Origin: Auxenochlorella pyrenoidosa
Taxonomy: Eukaryota; Chlorophyta; Trebouxiophyceae; Chlorellales; Chlorellaceae
DNA length: 13,851 nucleotides
Direction of reading: 5' to 3'
Assembly (NCBI GenBank): GCA_001430745.1
Contig: KQ481967.1
Location: 521,055 to 534,905, forward strand
Shown here: one piece after another, positions 1 to 9,815 of the stretch
Numbering within the stretch: the first letter of the stretch is position 1
Layout of the letters: the number at the start of each line of letters is the position of its first letter
Program-made: the position numbers and the translations under genes
Notes under the pieces: model-generated
The model's input: the letters and a program-made list of their open reading frames with translations, nothing else
The model's database searches: none
What the model was told of the DNA's origin: nothing

Positions 1-227
1 GGGGGTGCGCACGAACTGCAGACGCACGCGTCCTGGCCCAGGCGCGCAGCGCTGCCTGGCGGGCTGGGGCTCGCAGCCAGCAGCCAGCGGGCACATGCCC
101 ATGTGGCACAGGAGAGCGCCAAGGACGGTCCCACCGTCCCAACCCCATCCCAACGCAAGCGCCACACACGCACACGCACAAATGTAGGGCCCCTTCCCCC
201 CACACGGCACGGTCTCCCATCTCTCAC

Positions 228-2850
228 CTTGCGGGCGCACTCGCTGAACTCCGGGCCGTTCTCGGCGGGGATGTTGGGGAAGCACGTCTCGCCGCCCTCC
301 TCCACGTCATTCAGGTACCTGCACATGAGAAGGAGGGAGGGGGGGCCAGTGGGCGGGTTGGGGCCAGCGGGCACGGCGCAAAAGCCGCTGACGAGCCCTG
401 CGCTGCCAAGTGGAGCAACAAGGGCGGGGGGGCCGACATTTGTCTCGAAAGCGTCCAGCCCCCACTCCCGACCCAACTGGCTGCCCTCACATGAGCACGG
501 TCAGGTAGCGGTTGCCACCGTTGTTCACGCCCTCTGCAGGCGAGGGGCTGGCCGGGTACCCTTGTGCGCGGGCGCCCATGCATGGGAGGAGGGAGCCGCG
601 GCCGCGGCTCCGCGCTGCCCTGCAGCGCCCCCACAGCCTGCCCCAGCTGCCAGCCCCCCGCAAGGCGCCACAGCACCAGGCAGCGCCCAGCCCTGTCGAC
701 CCTCGCCCCGCCAAGCACCAGGCCGCCACGACCCGGCGCAGCCCAGCCAGGCTTGCCCACGGACTGACCTTTGTGGAAGAAGTAGCTGCAGGGTGAAGGG
801 GAAGGGGTAGGGGAAGGAGGGAGCAGAGCAGGCGGGGTTGAGGAGGCGGGGGTCCGCGAAAGGCTGCAGCTGTGCAGGTTGGGGTGGCATGCGTGTGCGC
901 AGCTGCCCTGGCGGGGCGCCACCACCGACCCTGATGCCACGCGCGCCATGCCGCCTTGTGCTGTCCCCATGCTCGCCCATGTCCCTCGTTCCCCCCGCGC
1001 TGCCGCTCACTCGAAGTGCCCCTCGTACTCCTGGCCCTCATCGTACTTCTGCGGGTCGGAAAAGGTCAAGCCTTAAAAGGGTCAGGTTGGGTCGGGGGAG
1101 AGGGCGTGCAGCGACGCGTGGGCAGCATGGGCAGCGCAACCCGCAGAGCCGGGCGCGCTGGGGAGGAGCGCCACGTGAACAGCAAGCCCCGGGGCAGAGT
1201 GAGCCTGGGTGCGGTGGCTCGACGGGAGGCGCCCCTCAACCAGTGCTCTTTGGGACGGGGCCAGGTGCAGGCGCCTGGTAGGTGCAAGGCGCGCACCAGC
1301 ACTTGCAGGCCCTCGCCGTTGCCCACAGGCATGAGCGTCCACTTGGCGATGCGTGCCTCGATGTCTGAGACGACGGCGTCATGGCCGCGCCGCAGAAAGG
1401 TGCCCTGCACCGGCAGCACCCCAAGCCGCACAAATCAACGAGCGCTCGTGCCACAGCCCTGCCAGCGGCTGTACCGGAGCACAGCGCCGCAGCGCGGGGC
1501 CAGCTGCCGCCACCTGACCGGCAGCGCGCGGGTCATCGCAGGGCGGGCCGACGCACCTTGCTGGTTCGCACGTTGTCCACCTTGGACTCGCCGGTCTTGG
1601 TGTCCACGACGCTGCGAGGAAGGGCAAGCGGGAGGCATGGCAGCTTCAACGCTGCAGGGTTCCTGGGCCGCTCCGTCGCCGCCCGGCCCTGCTGCAGAGG
1701 CGACAGAGCGACAGGGTGTGTGCGCAGCACTGCTCGCAGGGAGTGGAGAAGGGGCGGCGCAGCAGTAGGCGGCGGCGTGCAGACGTCCAGGCCAAGCCAG
1801 GCTGCAGGCCAGCCCAGTCACATTGCAGGTCATCGCGTCACTCAGCGGTGCGATGCGCCACACCGCAGCGCAGCGTGGCGCAGCACGGAGCAGCACCCAC
1901 CCCGAGCGGGCCATGCTCGGTTCGGCGAGCTTCATGATGTGCTCGCACTCTGCAGCGGCAGGGCCCCACAGGCGGCAAACGCATGCACGGCGCATTGAGC
2001 TGCATGGATCCGTGCCGGTCGCGGCTATCCCGGGAGGGCGCTGCCAGAGTGGGGCGGATGCGCGGCTGCACATGGCGGCCACCCGCCCTCCTGTCCCGGC
2101 CCTCTCCCAGCGCCCATCTGGCGCCGGCCCTGCCTGCGCGCGCCGGCCCCTCACCCTCGGCGCTGATAAAGTTGCGGTACAGGAAGATACGGGCATCCTC
2201 ATGCAGCACCTGCGGGGCACAGGAAATCCCTCAAGGGGGGTGCACAGTGAGCTGCAGGAACCTGGGCTGGCTCCGAAGCTGCCACAACGGAGCGGATCGC
2301 GCCCTGGAGCAGGCACAGCGCACTTGGTTGATTGCCTCTCTGGTCGCTGGCACGGCTGCGATCGAGCTGACCATTCTGGGGACCGCCGCTGCCCCCCGCA
2401 GCCATGCTGCAGGATTTCCATGCAGAGCGCTGAGCAGCGCGCCAGGCCTGCGGCGTCACCCACCTCAATGCGCGGCGACTTGGCAGGATCGCACTCAGTC
2501 AGCTCAGCTGGCGCTGTGCAGGTAGTGGCAGTGGTGGTGTTCGCTGCCGCTGCATGCGTCGCGGCAGGCCCTGCGACAGGGGGTCAAACAGGTGGCCCAG
2601 CAGCGGGAGCGGGGCGGCCCAGCAAGTGCCCGCTGCCGGACATGGACCCAAGCGCATCCGCTGTCTGGGGCCCTCCAGGCCTAACAGCTGCTGTAAGCGG
2701 GCCCTTACGAGCCCCTCCAGGCGCGACAGGCGCAGGTGGGGCGGGCGCACCTCCAGTTTGGGCTGCGAGCTTGCCGTCATAATACACTTTGATCACGCCA
2801 GCCTGCACCGCTAGAAGCGCGATTGTCAGCGCCACGCCGCCGAGCCCCAT
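228..2850 (-). CDS. Prolyl 4-hydroxylase (2OG-Fe(II) dioxygenase), 3' end off window
   Basis: Hydroxylates peptidyl proline using 2-oxoglutarate, O2 and Fe(II). In algae and plants such enzymes act in the ER/Golgi on hydroxyproline-rich wall proteins (family knowledge). Exons: 2751-2850, 2464-2513, 2155-2209, 1901-1949, 1557-1611, 1297-1404, 1011-1048, 769-785, 491-533, 228-318. They total 606 nt (202 codons) with all phases agreeing. Start is ATG 2850; codons extending up to 2868 begin with TTG. Residues 2-24 form a hydrophobic signal anchor, implying a type II membrane protein. Family blocks: ARIFLYRNFIS (56-66), VRTSKGTFL (99-107), NGEGLQVL (132-139), the iron-binding HFD (His150, Asp152), YLNDVEEGGETCFPN (173-187). 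The C-terminal 60-80 residues, with the second iron His and the 2OG-binding Lys, are missing. An acceptor-like CAG precedes position 15, but the five codons after it do not resemble the family. Substrate is inferred only. Confidence 0.93.
769..785 (-). other. 17-nt microexon of the prolyl 4-hydroxylase gene
   Basis: This exon lies between a ctgcag acceptor and a gtcagt donor and supplies the last base of one codon, five full codons (YFFHK) and the first base of the next. Its two partial codons complete Asp152 (GA from the exon before, C from here) and Glu158 (G from here, AG from the exon after). The joined peptide HFDYFFHKEGVNNGGNRY matches the family across the iron site without a gap, which is the main evidence for so short an exon. 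Confidence 0.88.
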
Positions 2851-3526
2851 CGCCGCTGGATGGCACAAGGTCCCTTGGTCTGTCTCGAGCGTTCAACCCG
2901 CACGAAGCTTAGGATCTTGTGCAGTTTCCAAAAGAAGGCAGTATGGCCACTTCTGGCTGCCCAGAGTTTGACTCCCAAGTGCGGCGCGGCGTGCGAGGGC
3001 GCAGCGCGTACCCGCATCTCGAAGTATCACATTCGCGTGCACCACTTGCACTGCACAGGCCCAAAGCCATTCTTTTATCCAGCCATGCACTCTACTCCCG
3101 GGCCCAGAAACACCAGCGATTTGCACTTTCTGCCCGCACTTGCACTGTCCGCCAGTTGGAGCAGCAACGCACCCAGGCAAGGCCTGTGAACCCTAATGAC
3201 ACAATGTGCAGAGGCTTGTTGTGGCAGTTGAGCAATGCTGGTGCTGTGCACCCAGTCAGGTTGGAGCTTGGGAACCAAAGTGCTGGCACGGGGTTGAAGC
3301 GCTCGTTGCGGCAGGCGTGGGGCGGTAGGGGCAGCCTGGAGCCCCTGCTGTGTCAAACTGGGGCAGCCTCTGCACCCAGCGGAAAGCACCGTGCTGTGCT
3401 GAGCCTGGGGTGGGCAGGGTGATAGGCGCAGCTCCCTGTCCCCGACATCGGAGCGTGAACGAAACCGTCACGGCAGCACCGGCACCCAGCCAGGGCCGGT
3501 GCACTCGAGCGGCGCTGAGCCCTTTG
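2851..3526. other. Spacer between the CAP-H stop and the prolyl 4-hydroxylase start
   Basis: These 676 nt separate two genes on the minus strand. They should hold the 3' UTR of CAP-H (high-coordinate side) and the promoter and 5' UTR of the hydroxylase (low-coordinate side). I find no exon with family similarity, no tRNA-like box, no convincing TATA box and no TGTAA poly(A) signal on the minus strand. Open frames here on both strands look like chance frames in GC-rich DNA. Confidence 0.6.
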
Positions 3527-6500
3527 TCACTGCTGCGCGGGCACGTTGCTGATGAGCAGCTGGTCCAGGGTGGGCACCGCCTCGATGACCAGGCCGTGCT
3601 CGTTGGCCAGGTGCAGCACGCAGATGAAGCACAGGTGCACTGCAGGGTGGGGTGGGTGGTAGTGGGGGGGCGGGTGAGGCGGGTGGGGCAGGGCGAACCC
3701 AGCGGCGGGCGAAACAGGGCAGCAGGCTGCTCATGCAGCATGTACGCCGCCAAGCACAGCACTGTGTATGCAGTCGACAGCGGCGCGTCGTGCAGGCAGC
3801 AGCCATCGTCAACAGAGGCAGTGGGGCAGCACCTGACAGGTCCTCGAGCCGGCCCGCTGGGTTGCGCTCTGGCACTGTGCGCAACACGTCCTGCAGCAGG
3901 GCGTGACACAGCAGGCAGCGAGGGAATCGATCATCAATGCAGCTTGGATGCCAGGTCGCCAGCACCACGCTGTCGAGCCTGGCATGCACTGGCCTGAGGC
4001 CGGCTGATCTACGGTGCCAGCCTGTCACACCCGTGCTGAAAAGGACTGTTATGTAGCTCCGCCGGGAGTAAAGGCCGGGGTGCCCTGCCCTGCTGCAGCG
4101 CCCACGTGCTCACCTGGAAGTGCAGCACACTGTCCGGGCTGGAAGGCGCGTCTGGCGGTGCCATGCTGTGCAGGCCACGCCACATCAGCTCCTTGAGCGA
4201 CCGTACATCCACCTGCGGCAGGGGCGGGTGGTGAGCAGAGGCAGGGTCAGGCGGACGAGTGAGGCAGGGGGTGGACGGCGGTGTTGGCAGGTGCCATGAC
4301 ACGCAACTTGCCGCTGTTAGGGAAGTGGGTTCACCCTGCCAGACCGCCTCGAACACCAGAGGTCTGCGCTGCACCCTGCGCCTGTCCCCGGCTGCCCCCA
4401 CCTGCTTGGCTGCCCGGCTGTAGTTCACCTCAACCTTGTCCACCTTGCGCATGGCCTGCAAGGGAAGGGTGGGCGCCTCTTGAGAGCCGTTGGGACACAG
4501 GCGGAGACACTAATTCATGGGCACAGAGCGCGGCGGCAGAGCTGAGTCTGGCCCCTCACCAAGCCTGTGCCGCGCCCTGCTTCCAGCGTGATTTCAGCAG
4601 CAGCGGGAGGATCCAGCACTTGACTGCTCGCGCCGCTGAGGAGCAACATGCGCTCTGCTGTACGCAACTGCCAGCAACCAAAGGCCGGTCCCCCGTTCAG
4701 TGTGGTGCCACCGATAACCAGCCCAGGCCTGCCACCAGGAGACCAGCCACACAGCCCTGCTTGCCTGCCTGTACAACCACGCAGCAGCGTACCCAGGCCC
4801 TCACCTCCACCATTTCCAGCCCCTCCCCGCCCTCCGCCACCGCCTCGAGCACGTCGCCGATGTCGCCCCAGCCGCCGTCAAAACCGCCGTCGCCCAGATC
4901 GTCATCGCCATCGTCATCAAAGCCGCCTGCCAGGCAGGGCAAGAAAGAACACTTGCAGAGGGTGGGACGGGTGCTGTGGGCCAGGCGCGTGATGCGGCAC
5001 GTACGTGTGTGTGTGTGGCAGGCGATGACACCACATCGGCCGATGCACACAATCGCAGTGTGCAGGCCAAATGCAGACAGCTTCGCTGTGCTTCCGCCTG
5101 CACGACGCACCCCCGCCATAGTCGGCAAAGCCGTCGCCGTCGCCAAAGGCCGCCGGCTCGCCCTCTGCTGCGTCGGCCGCGCCTGCTGCGCCTGCTGCTG
5201 CACCTGTCGCATCGACGCTGGGCGCGGCCACCACGCTGCGCGGCCGCAGGGCATAGCGGTTCAGGTTCTCCACCTGCACACCGATAAAACCAGCAGAGCG
5301 GGCTGCGTGACTGCAAACCGCGACAAGAGCAGGCAAAAGGCCCAGCGCTGTTAATCAGCAGTCCAATCAGCTTGCGCCACGCCACTTGAGAGCATGTATG
5401 ACATGCAGCCTTGCCACGGCGCAGCACCGCTTGCCTTGTAATGGTGGTCCTCCGGCAAGAGCGTCTTGGCGGCGGGCTTGGCGCGCCGCCGCCGGCCCTC
5501 GCCCGCTGCCCGCCGAGCCAGCAGCTCAAACTCCGGCTCCTCTGCCGCCTCCTGCGCCTCCATGAGCGCCACAAAGTCCAGAGGGTCGTTCTTGCGCCTG
5601 CGGAAGGGGACGGCACACGGCGCGGTGTGTCCCCACTGGCTGGACACTTGCATGAGCAGGCTGACGGGGCGACAGCAAATGGCAGGAAGGCATGGGAGGA
5701 GGCAGGTACCTAGCAGGTGCGGCAGCAAAGATGGTCGGGCGGGCTGCTGGAACTTGGGCCTGCAGCTATTAGGAGTTAAACTCCGCTCGTGCCCTAGCAA
5801 AGTTGCAGGCTGCAGCTACAGGGCGGTGTGGGTGGGCCAGGCAGGGGGGCCTCACCGCGTGGTGCGCCGCTTGGTCCGAGCGCCGCCCTCCTCTGCACCC
5901 TCCTCTCCCTCAGCGCCGGGCTGCACAGACCAGCAGCGTGGCAGTAGGCAGGCAGGGGAGGACGTCAGCCGTGCGAACACTCTCTGCTGTCTGCAGTGCC
6001 AGCTGGGACTGCAGTGTGCTGGGCACTGCCAGCCACCACAGTGCTCGCCCTGCCTCCGGCACCCTCTCCCGCCATCCCTCCAGCCCTGGCATCCAACAAG
6101 CACCCAGCATGGGCACCTGCGGCACGGCGCGGTACCGCCAGTGCGACGCGCCCGCCCAGCCCTTGGCCCGCGTGACCATGCCGTTGCTGCCCGCCTCAAT
6201 CAGCCACTGGATGGCGTCCTGCTCCAGCGGCTCTGCTCCGTGCCGCGACCGCTGGTCCTGCTGCTGCTGCTGCTGCAGGGCAGGGTTGGGCGAGCAGTCT
6301 CACAGTGCTTGGACGGCCCAGAAGGCTGCCCCAGGAGAAACAGCCAGGCTGCTTAGGGCAACGCACCAGCTTTGCTGCAGCGAGCAGGAATCTGCCTAGG
6401 TGCCCACCAGAAGCCACTGAGACAGCATTGCAGAGTGCGGGACAGCCTCTCTGTGTTTGTCCACCCTGCCCACCTGCTCAGCTGCACCGCCTTCTGCTGC

Positions 6501-8557
6501 TGCTGCCTCGCTGCCCGCAGGCAGGTCTGCCGGCCCCTCGCCCTCATCGGCTGAGTAGTAGCCGCCATCGTCGCCACCATCAAAGCCACCATCATCGTAG
6601 TCGTCTGCACAGACATGTCGAGAAACAAACCCAGTTTGGGAAGGCAAATCGGCAGGCAGGCATTGCGTCATGATGCAATGCTGGTGTGCAACATGAGCAA
6701 TGAAGCGCGTGCAGCCAGTGGGGCCCTGGCAGCACACTGGCCACCCTGCACGCTGGGTCGAGCCCCCGATTGCCTGCAGCCCGGCTCACCCAGCGGCGCA
6801 TCCTCGAGCGCCGGCAGCGCGGCATAGGCATACTCGCCCACCACGCCCTCCATCGCCGCCTCGCCCTCGTCCGCAGCCCCCCCATCGACACCGCCATCGA
6901 CCTCTGCCTCTGCCCCTGCGGCGCCGCCGCCGCGCAGCGCCCAGGGCATGGCCAGCGTGGTTCCTGAGCCGGCGCCGCTGTCGGCGGCCTCCACCACCTG
7001 CCGCACAAACTCCTCGGCCTCTGCCGCCGCCCCCTCTGCGGGCGCCTCATCCAGCAGCTCCAGGATGGCATCCAGGGTGGGGGAGATGCGCTCCTCGCCG
7101 CTCAGCTGCTGCAGGGCCGCCAGCTGCGGCTGCAGGCTGCCCAGGTTGACCTGCAGGCAGGCAGGGCGGCGCGGCAGCATGCGGCAGGCGGGCCTCGTCA
7201 AACATGGGCAGCAGGAGGCCCAGCCTGGCATGCCCGCACTGGTGCTGGCCAGTCGGTGGCATGCCCGCACTGGTGCTGGCCAGTCGGTGGCATGCCCGCA
7301 CTGGTGCTGGCCAGTCGGTGGCATGCCCTGCCTGCCACCGCCAAGCACGCCACCCCAGTTCCGGCCAGCCGCTATGGGCGCTGACACGCCAGGGCGGCAC
7401 CCACCATGGCATGCGGGTCGCCCTCCTCTGCGCTTTCCAGCGCGCGCTCCGGGACATCCATGGAGTCGAACACAATCTCGCAGCCGCGGTACACACTCAG
7501 GTTGTTCAGCAGCAGGCCTGCGGTGCGCGGCGGTGACGGCAGGCAACACATGTTTGTGAGCTGGCCGCAGCACAGGCGCGAGCTGGAGCAGTGTCAACTG
7601 CAGGAAAGGGCAGCACGATCCCGTCAATATTGCGCCTGCCGTCATGCGCAGGCAGCATGCGTGAGCAGCGCTTGGCACGCGCCACGCTGCCCAAGCTGCG
7701 CGGCGCCCGCGGCAGCAGCCCAGCGTGCGCGCACCCTTGGCGCCGCCCTCGTCAAACTGCGCCGACGTCTTGTGGAACAGCGGGTCCACGGAGAAGGCCA
7801 GGTCGAACTTCTTGATGTTCAGCGCCTCCAGGGAGGCCTCCAGGGTGGCCTCCGGGTTGAGCTCGTGGGTGCGCCGCCGCCGGCGCCCGCCCTCCTCGTC
7901 ATCGCCGCCCACGCCACCATCGCCCAGCTCGCCGGCTGCAGCAGGGCGGGGGCAGGTTGGGGGGCAAAAGTTGAGCACTCGAGGGAGGTGGCGGTGAAAG
8001 ACGCATCGGCAGCAGCCCACCAGAAGGGGAGAGTCGGCTGATGCACCACGGCTGCAGTCTGGGCACCAGCAGTGTTGTGGTGGCCGGCAGGTGGCAATGC
8101 ACTCCATATATACTCCATGTGTATGAACAATAATATCTGGACAGAGCAGAGGAGTTCTGCAGCTGCAGCAGTGGGCAGCAGGGCAGCGTGCCGCCGCCCA
8201 CCCACCATCGGGCTCTTCGGTGTCCTTGGAGGCGCGGCCCAGGCCGCCCAGGATCTTGAAGGTCTCCGTGTGCACCGAGTCCACGCGGTACGAGTAGATC
8301 TTGACGCCGGCATCCAGGGTCACCGAGGCACGCTGGAAGTTGGTCTGCGCGCCGCCTTCCTCGCGGATCAGCTCGGGCAGGTGCTCAATGAGGTGCAGCG
8401 CCCAGGTGTTCTGTGCCGTGATCTTGTTCTCGCTGGCCATCTTCAGGCACTGCCCCAGCATGGTCTTCAGCTCCGCGGTGCTGTGGCCGGGCGCCACTGG
8501 CGCGTTGGCTGCGCTGCCGGCATTCTCCTTGCCGGCCGTGGGCGGCGCCGCCGCCAT
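3527..8557 (-). CDS. CAPH: Condensin complex subunit 2 (CAP-H, kleisin), complete
   Basis: CAP-H is the kleisin that bridges the SMC2 and SMC4 heads and recruits the HEAT subunits CAP-D2 and CAP-G to compact mitotic chromosomes (family knowledge). Exons: 8206-8557, 7735-7935, 7405-7517, 6790-7150, 6474-6604, 6117-6272, 5856-5920, 5435-5597, 5111-5273, 4805-4926, 4402-4455, 4114-4212, 3833-3890, 3527-3639. They sum to 2151 nt, 716 residues plus TGA, within the usual family size. Blocks seen in order: the N-terminal kleisin block with TNFQ (72-75) and KIYSYRVDSVH (86-96); SVDPLFHKTSAQFDEGGAKG (166-185); LLLNNLSVYRGCEIVFDS (186-203); a Q5 run (387-391); WAGASHWRYR (425-434); KTLLPEDHHY (504-513); VDVRSLKELMW (628-638); C-terminal CFICVLHLANEHGL (683-696). 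Acidic Asp/Gly stretches lie at 343-358 and 569-590. The start has a good context (GCCATG read as gcaccATGG). Position is divergent to the bL27c gene. Identity is secure; the exact edges of exons 6 and 8 are the least certain. Confidence 0.95.
5274..5434 (-). other. Probable GC-AG intron (CAP-H intron 8)
   Basis: Exon 8 ends TACAAG and is followed by gcaagc instead of a GT donor. The acceptor is tgtgcag before GTGGAG. This join gives HHYKVENLNRYALRP in frame, as CAP-H requires. The nearest GT donor, a few bases downstream (gtgctg), would end in phase 1, whereas the next exon needs phase 0. The AAG|GCAAG donor is the usual form of GC-AG introns. Confidence 0.75.
6258..6276 (-). repeat. CAG run over the acceptor of CAP-H exon 6
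   Basis: On the minus strand the end of intron 5 and the start of exon 6 form a continuous CAG run. With the acceptor at 6273 it encodes five glutamines at residues 387-391. Each CAG is itself an in-frame AG acceptor, so the exact border is ambiguous by multiples of three bases. Confidence 0.85.
7227..7328. repeat. 31-bp minisatellite, three perfect copies plus a partial one
   Basis: The unit starting ggcatgcccgcactggtg repeats at 7227-7257, 7258-7288 and 7289-7319 without a mismatch. A 9-nt partial copy follows at 7320-7328. It lies within CAP-H intron 3 (7151-7404). Each unit carries gcatgc. Because 31 is not a multiple of three, the array cannot extend a repeated peptide, which fits an intronic location. 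The copies abut directly, so there are no spacers. Confidence 0.97.
8101..8140. other. AT-rich island in CAP-H intron 1
   Basis: In very GC-rich surroundings these 40 nt are mostly A/T (tatata, aataatat) and contain actccat twice, 11 nt apart. They sit in the middle of intron 1 (7936-8205). No function can be assigned. Confidence 0.6.
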
Positions 8558-8618
8558 GGTGCCTGACGGGGCTGCAGCTGACTGAGCCGGGTGCTTTGGG
8601 CCTCGCGGTCACTGCCTC

Positions 8619-8626
8619 ATTCCCGC
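8619..8626 (+). promoter_or_regulatory. E2F-like sequence ATTCCCGC upstream of CAP-H
   Basis: The plus strand reads attcccgc, which contains the core TTSSCGC of E2F/DP sites, about 60 nt upstream of the CAP-H start. CAP-H is a mitotic gene, so S/G2-phase control by E2F is plausible. Such an 8-mer also arises easily by chance in GC-rich DNA. Confidence 0.3.
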
Positions 8627-8986
8627 GCGGCGCGCCGGTGTGCCCCGCCCGGCAGTGCAGCGGGTGAAGCAGCGGGCGACAGCTGCTGTGTCGGGGCTCG
8701 TGCGCGGCGAGAATGCGATGAGGACAGCAGACGCTGGGTACCCAGCACGACCTCCAATGCGGAGAAGAGCTGTCGGGGCGCCTCACGCTCAGCACTCAAA
8801 CTGGGTGGTGCTCCGTCTGGGCAGCATCTTTCCTCTTGTGGGGATACCCTGCACCATGATCATGGTGAACATGCCTGGCTGCAGCGCGCAGGCCAGTCCC
8901 GGCCTGCCTCTGGGCGCAGCTGACACCGCCGCTGCCGTCAACACCACCGCCATCCAGAGGCCTTCTCCGCTGCACAGCGTGTCTTT

Positions 8987-8993
8987 GCGCCAA
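8987..8993 (-). promoter_or_regulatory. E2F-like sequence TTGGCGC with overlapping CCAAT
   Basis: The minus strand reads ATTGGCGCAAA, matching the TTSSCGC core of E2F sites, about 430 nt upstream of the CAP-H start. The same bases read CCAAT on the plus strand. This is motif-level evidence only. Confidence 0.25.
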
Positions 8994-9815
8994 TAAGCAG
9001 CAGCCTTCTATGATCCGGCGTGCATCCAATCCGCTCAATCATGCTGCAAGAGCAGCCCTGCTTGCGACCGCGGGCTCATGGCGGTTCCAGGCGCAAAGCC
9101 CAACGCCGACACAACCATCGGCCGAATGAGCAGAGCGATGTGGCCACGAGTCCTAAAGCTACCACCTTGCTCCCCTGTGCCAGATATGTGCTGGAACCAG
9201 GCAGGCAACACGAGCAGGCAAGCCAGAGCCAGGCCCTGGCGACGTCTGGATTGGGACGGAGTAGGGCAAAGCGGCACATGAACCGACCTCTGTCCCCCCC
9301 TGCACGAACGCATGCACAAGCCATTGCCCCATGTGCATCTATCTGAGAAGGCTGCGTCGCCCCTGCCGGGTGGCCGCATGGTCGCCGTCCGACGAGTCGT
9401 TGCCGAACCGCCAGCGCCGGCAACAGGAGCCAGTACTGCCGCTCGTTCACACAAGGCAGCCCTTCTGCAATCCTTCACATTTATTTTCTCCATCGGCAGA
9501 TGCAGCGATGAGACAGCGGCCGGAAGGACATGGCCAGGCGGTGTTGCGAGGTGCGACATATGTGCAGCGCCCGTTTGTTCTGGGGACGACTGCATTTGCA
9601 CCCATCATTTGCAATCCTCAAAACGATCAAGTAAGCGTGCGCAGGTTTGCGTTTCGCCAAAAGTCGAGTTGGCACACAGCATAGCAGGATGGCGGGGCAC
9701 CAGCATTGCGCCACTCGCCCCCGCCAGTGGCTTGTGCGCAGTAAACCACATCTGTTGAGCGGCCACATCGCCGGTGGAGTAGCCCCGCACCAAGCTCAGC
9801 CCACTCTCCCGCACC

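Larger units (their letters stand above)
8558..9815. other. Divergent spacer and promoters of CAP-H and bL27c
   Basis: These 1258 nt separate two start codons facing away from each other, so both promoters and 5' UTRs must lie here. I find no exon that resembles a known family and no tRNA or rRNA. Open frames of 95-188 codons on both strands overlap one another and have no family motif. A short A/T-rich patch (cacatttattttctcc) lies near 9476-9491. Two E2F-like sequences lie on the CAP-H side and are listed separately. A small unrecognised gene cannot be excluded in 1.2 kb. Confidence 0.6.

Noticed and set aside
1..15. Start of an eleventh hydroxylase exon after the CAG at 16-18
   Set aside because: An acceptor is possible, but the five codons visible do not match the expected Lys/Pro-rich block, so I cannot support it.
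1435..2463. 342-codon minus-strand open frame
   Set aside because: It covers exon 4 of the hydroxylase in its true frame but otherwise runs through introns; only the spliced product matches the family.
2751..2868. Upstream start at 2868 for the hydroxylase
   Set aside because: The codon there is TTG. The first in-frame ATG, at 2850, directly precedes the hydrophobic anchor.
4281..5354. 357-codon plus-strand open frame
   Set aside because: It is antisense to CAP-H exons 9-11, with low-complexity Pro/Arg/Ser content and no family motif.
7227..7328. 31-bp repeats as a CRISPR array
   Set aside because: The copies touch each other without spacers, in a eukaryotic intron. It is a minisatellite.
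6668..8557. 629-codon minus-strand open frame as a single-exon gene
   Set aside because: It is CAP-H exons 1, 2 and 4 fused through stop-free introns. Exon 3, with the conserved LLLNNLSVYRGCEIVFDS block, lies in another frame.
8640..8996. 118-codon plus-strand frame in the divergent spacer as a small gene
   Set aside because: No family motif or convincing start context, and overlapping minus-strand frames are equally open. It probably lies in the CAP-H 5' region.
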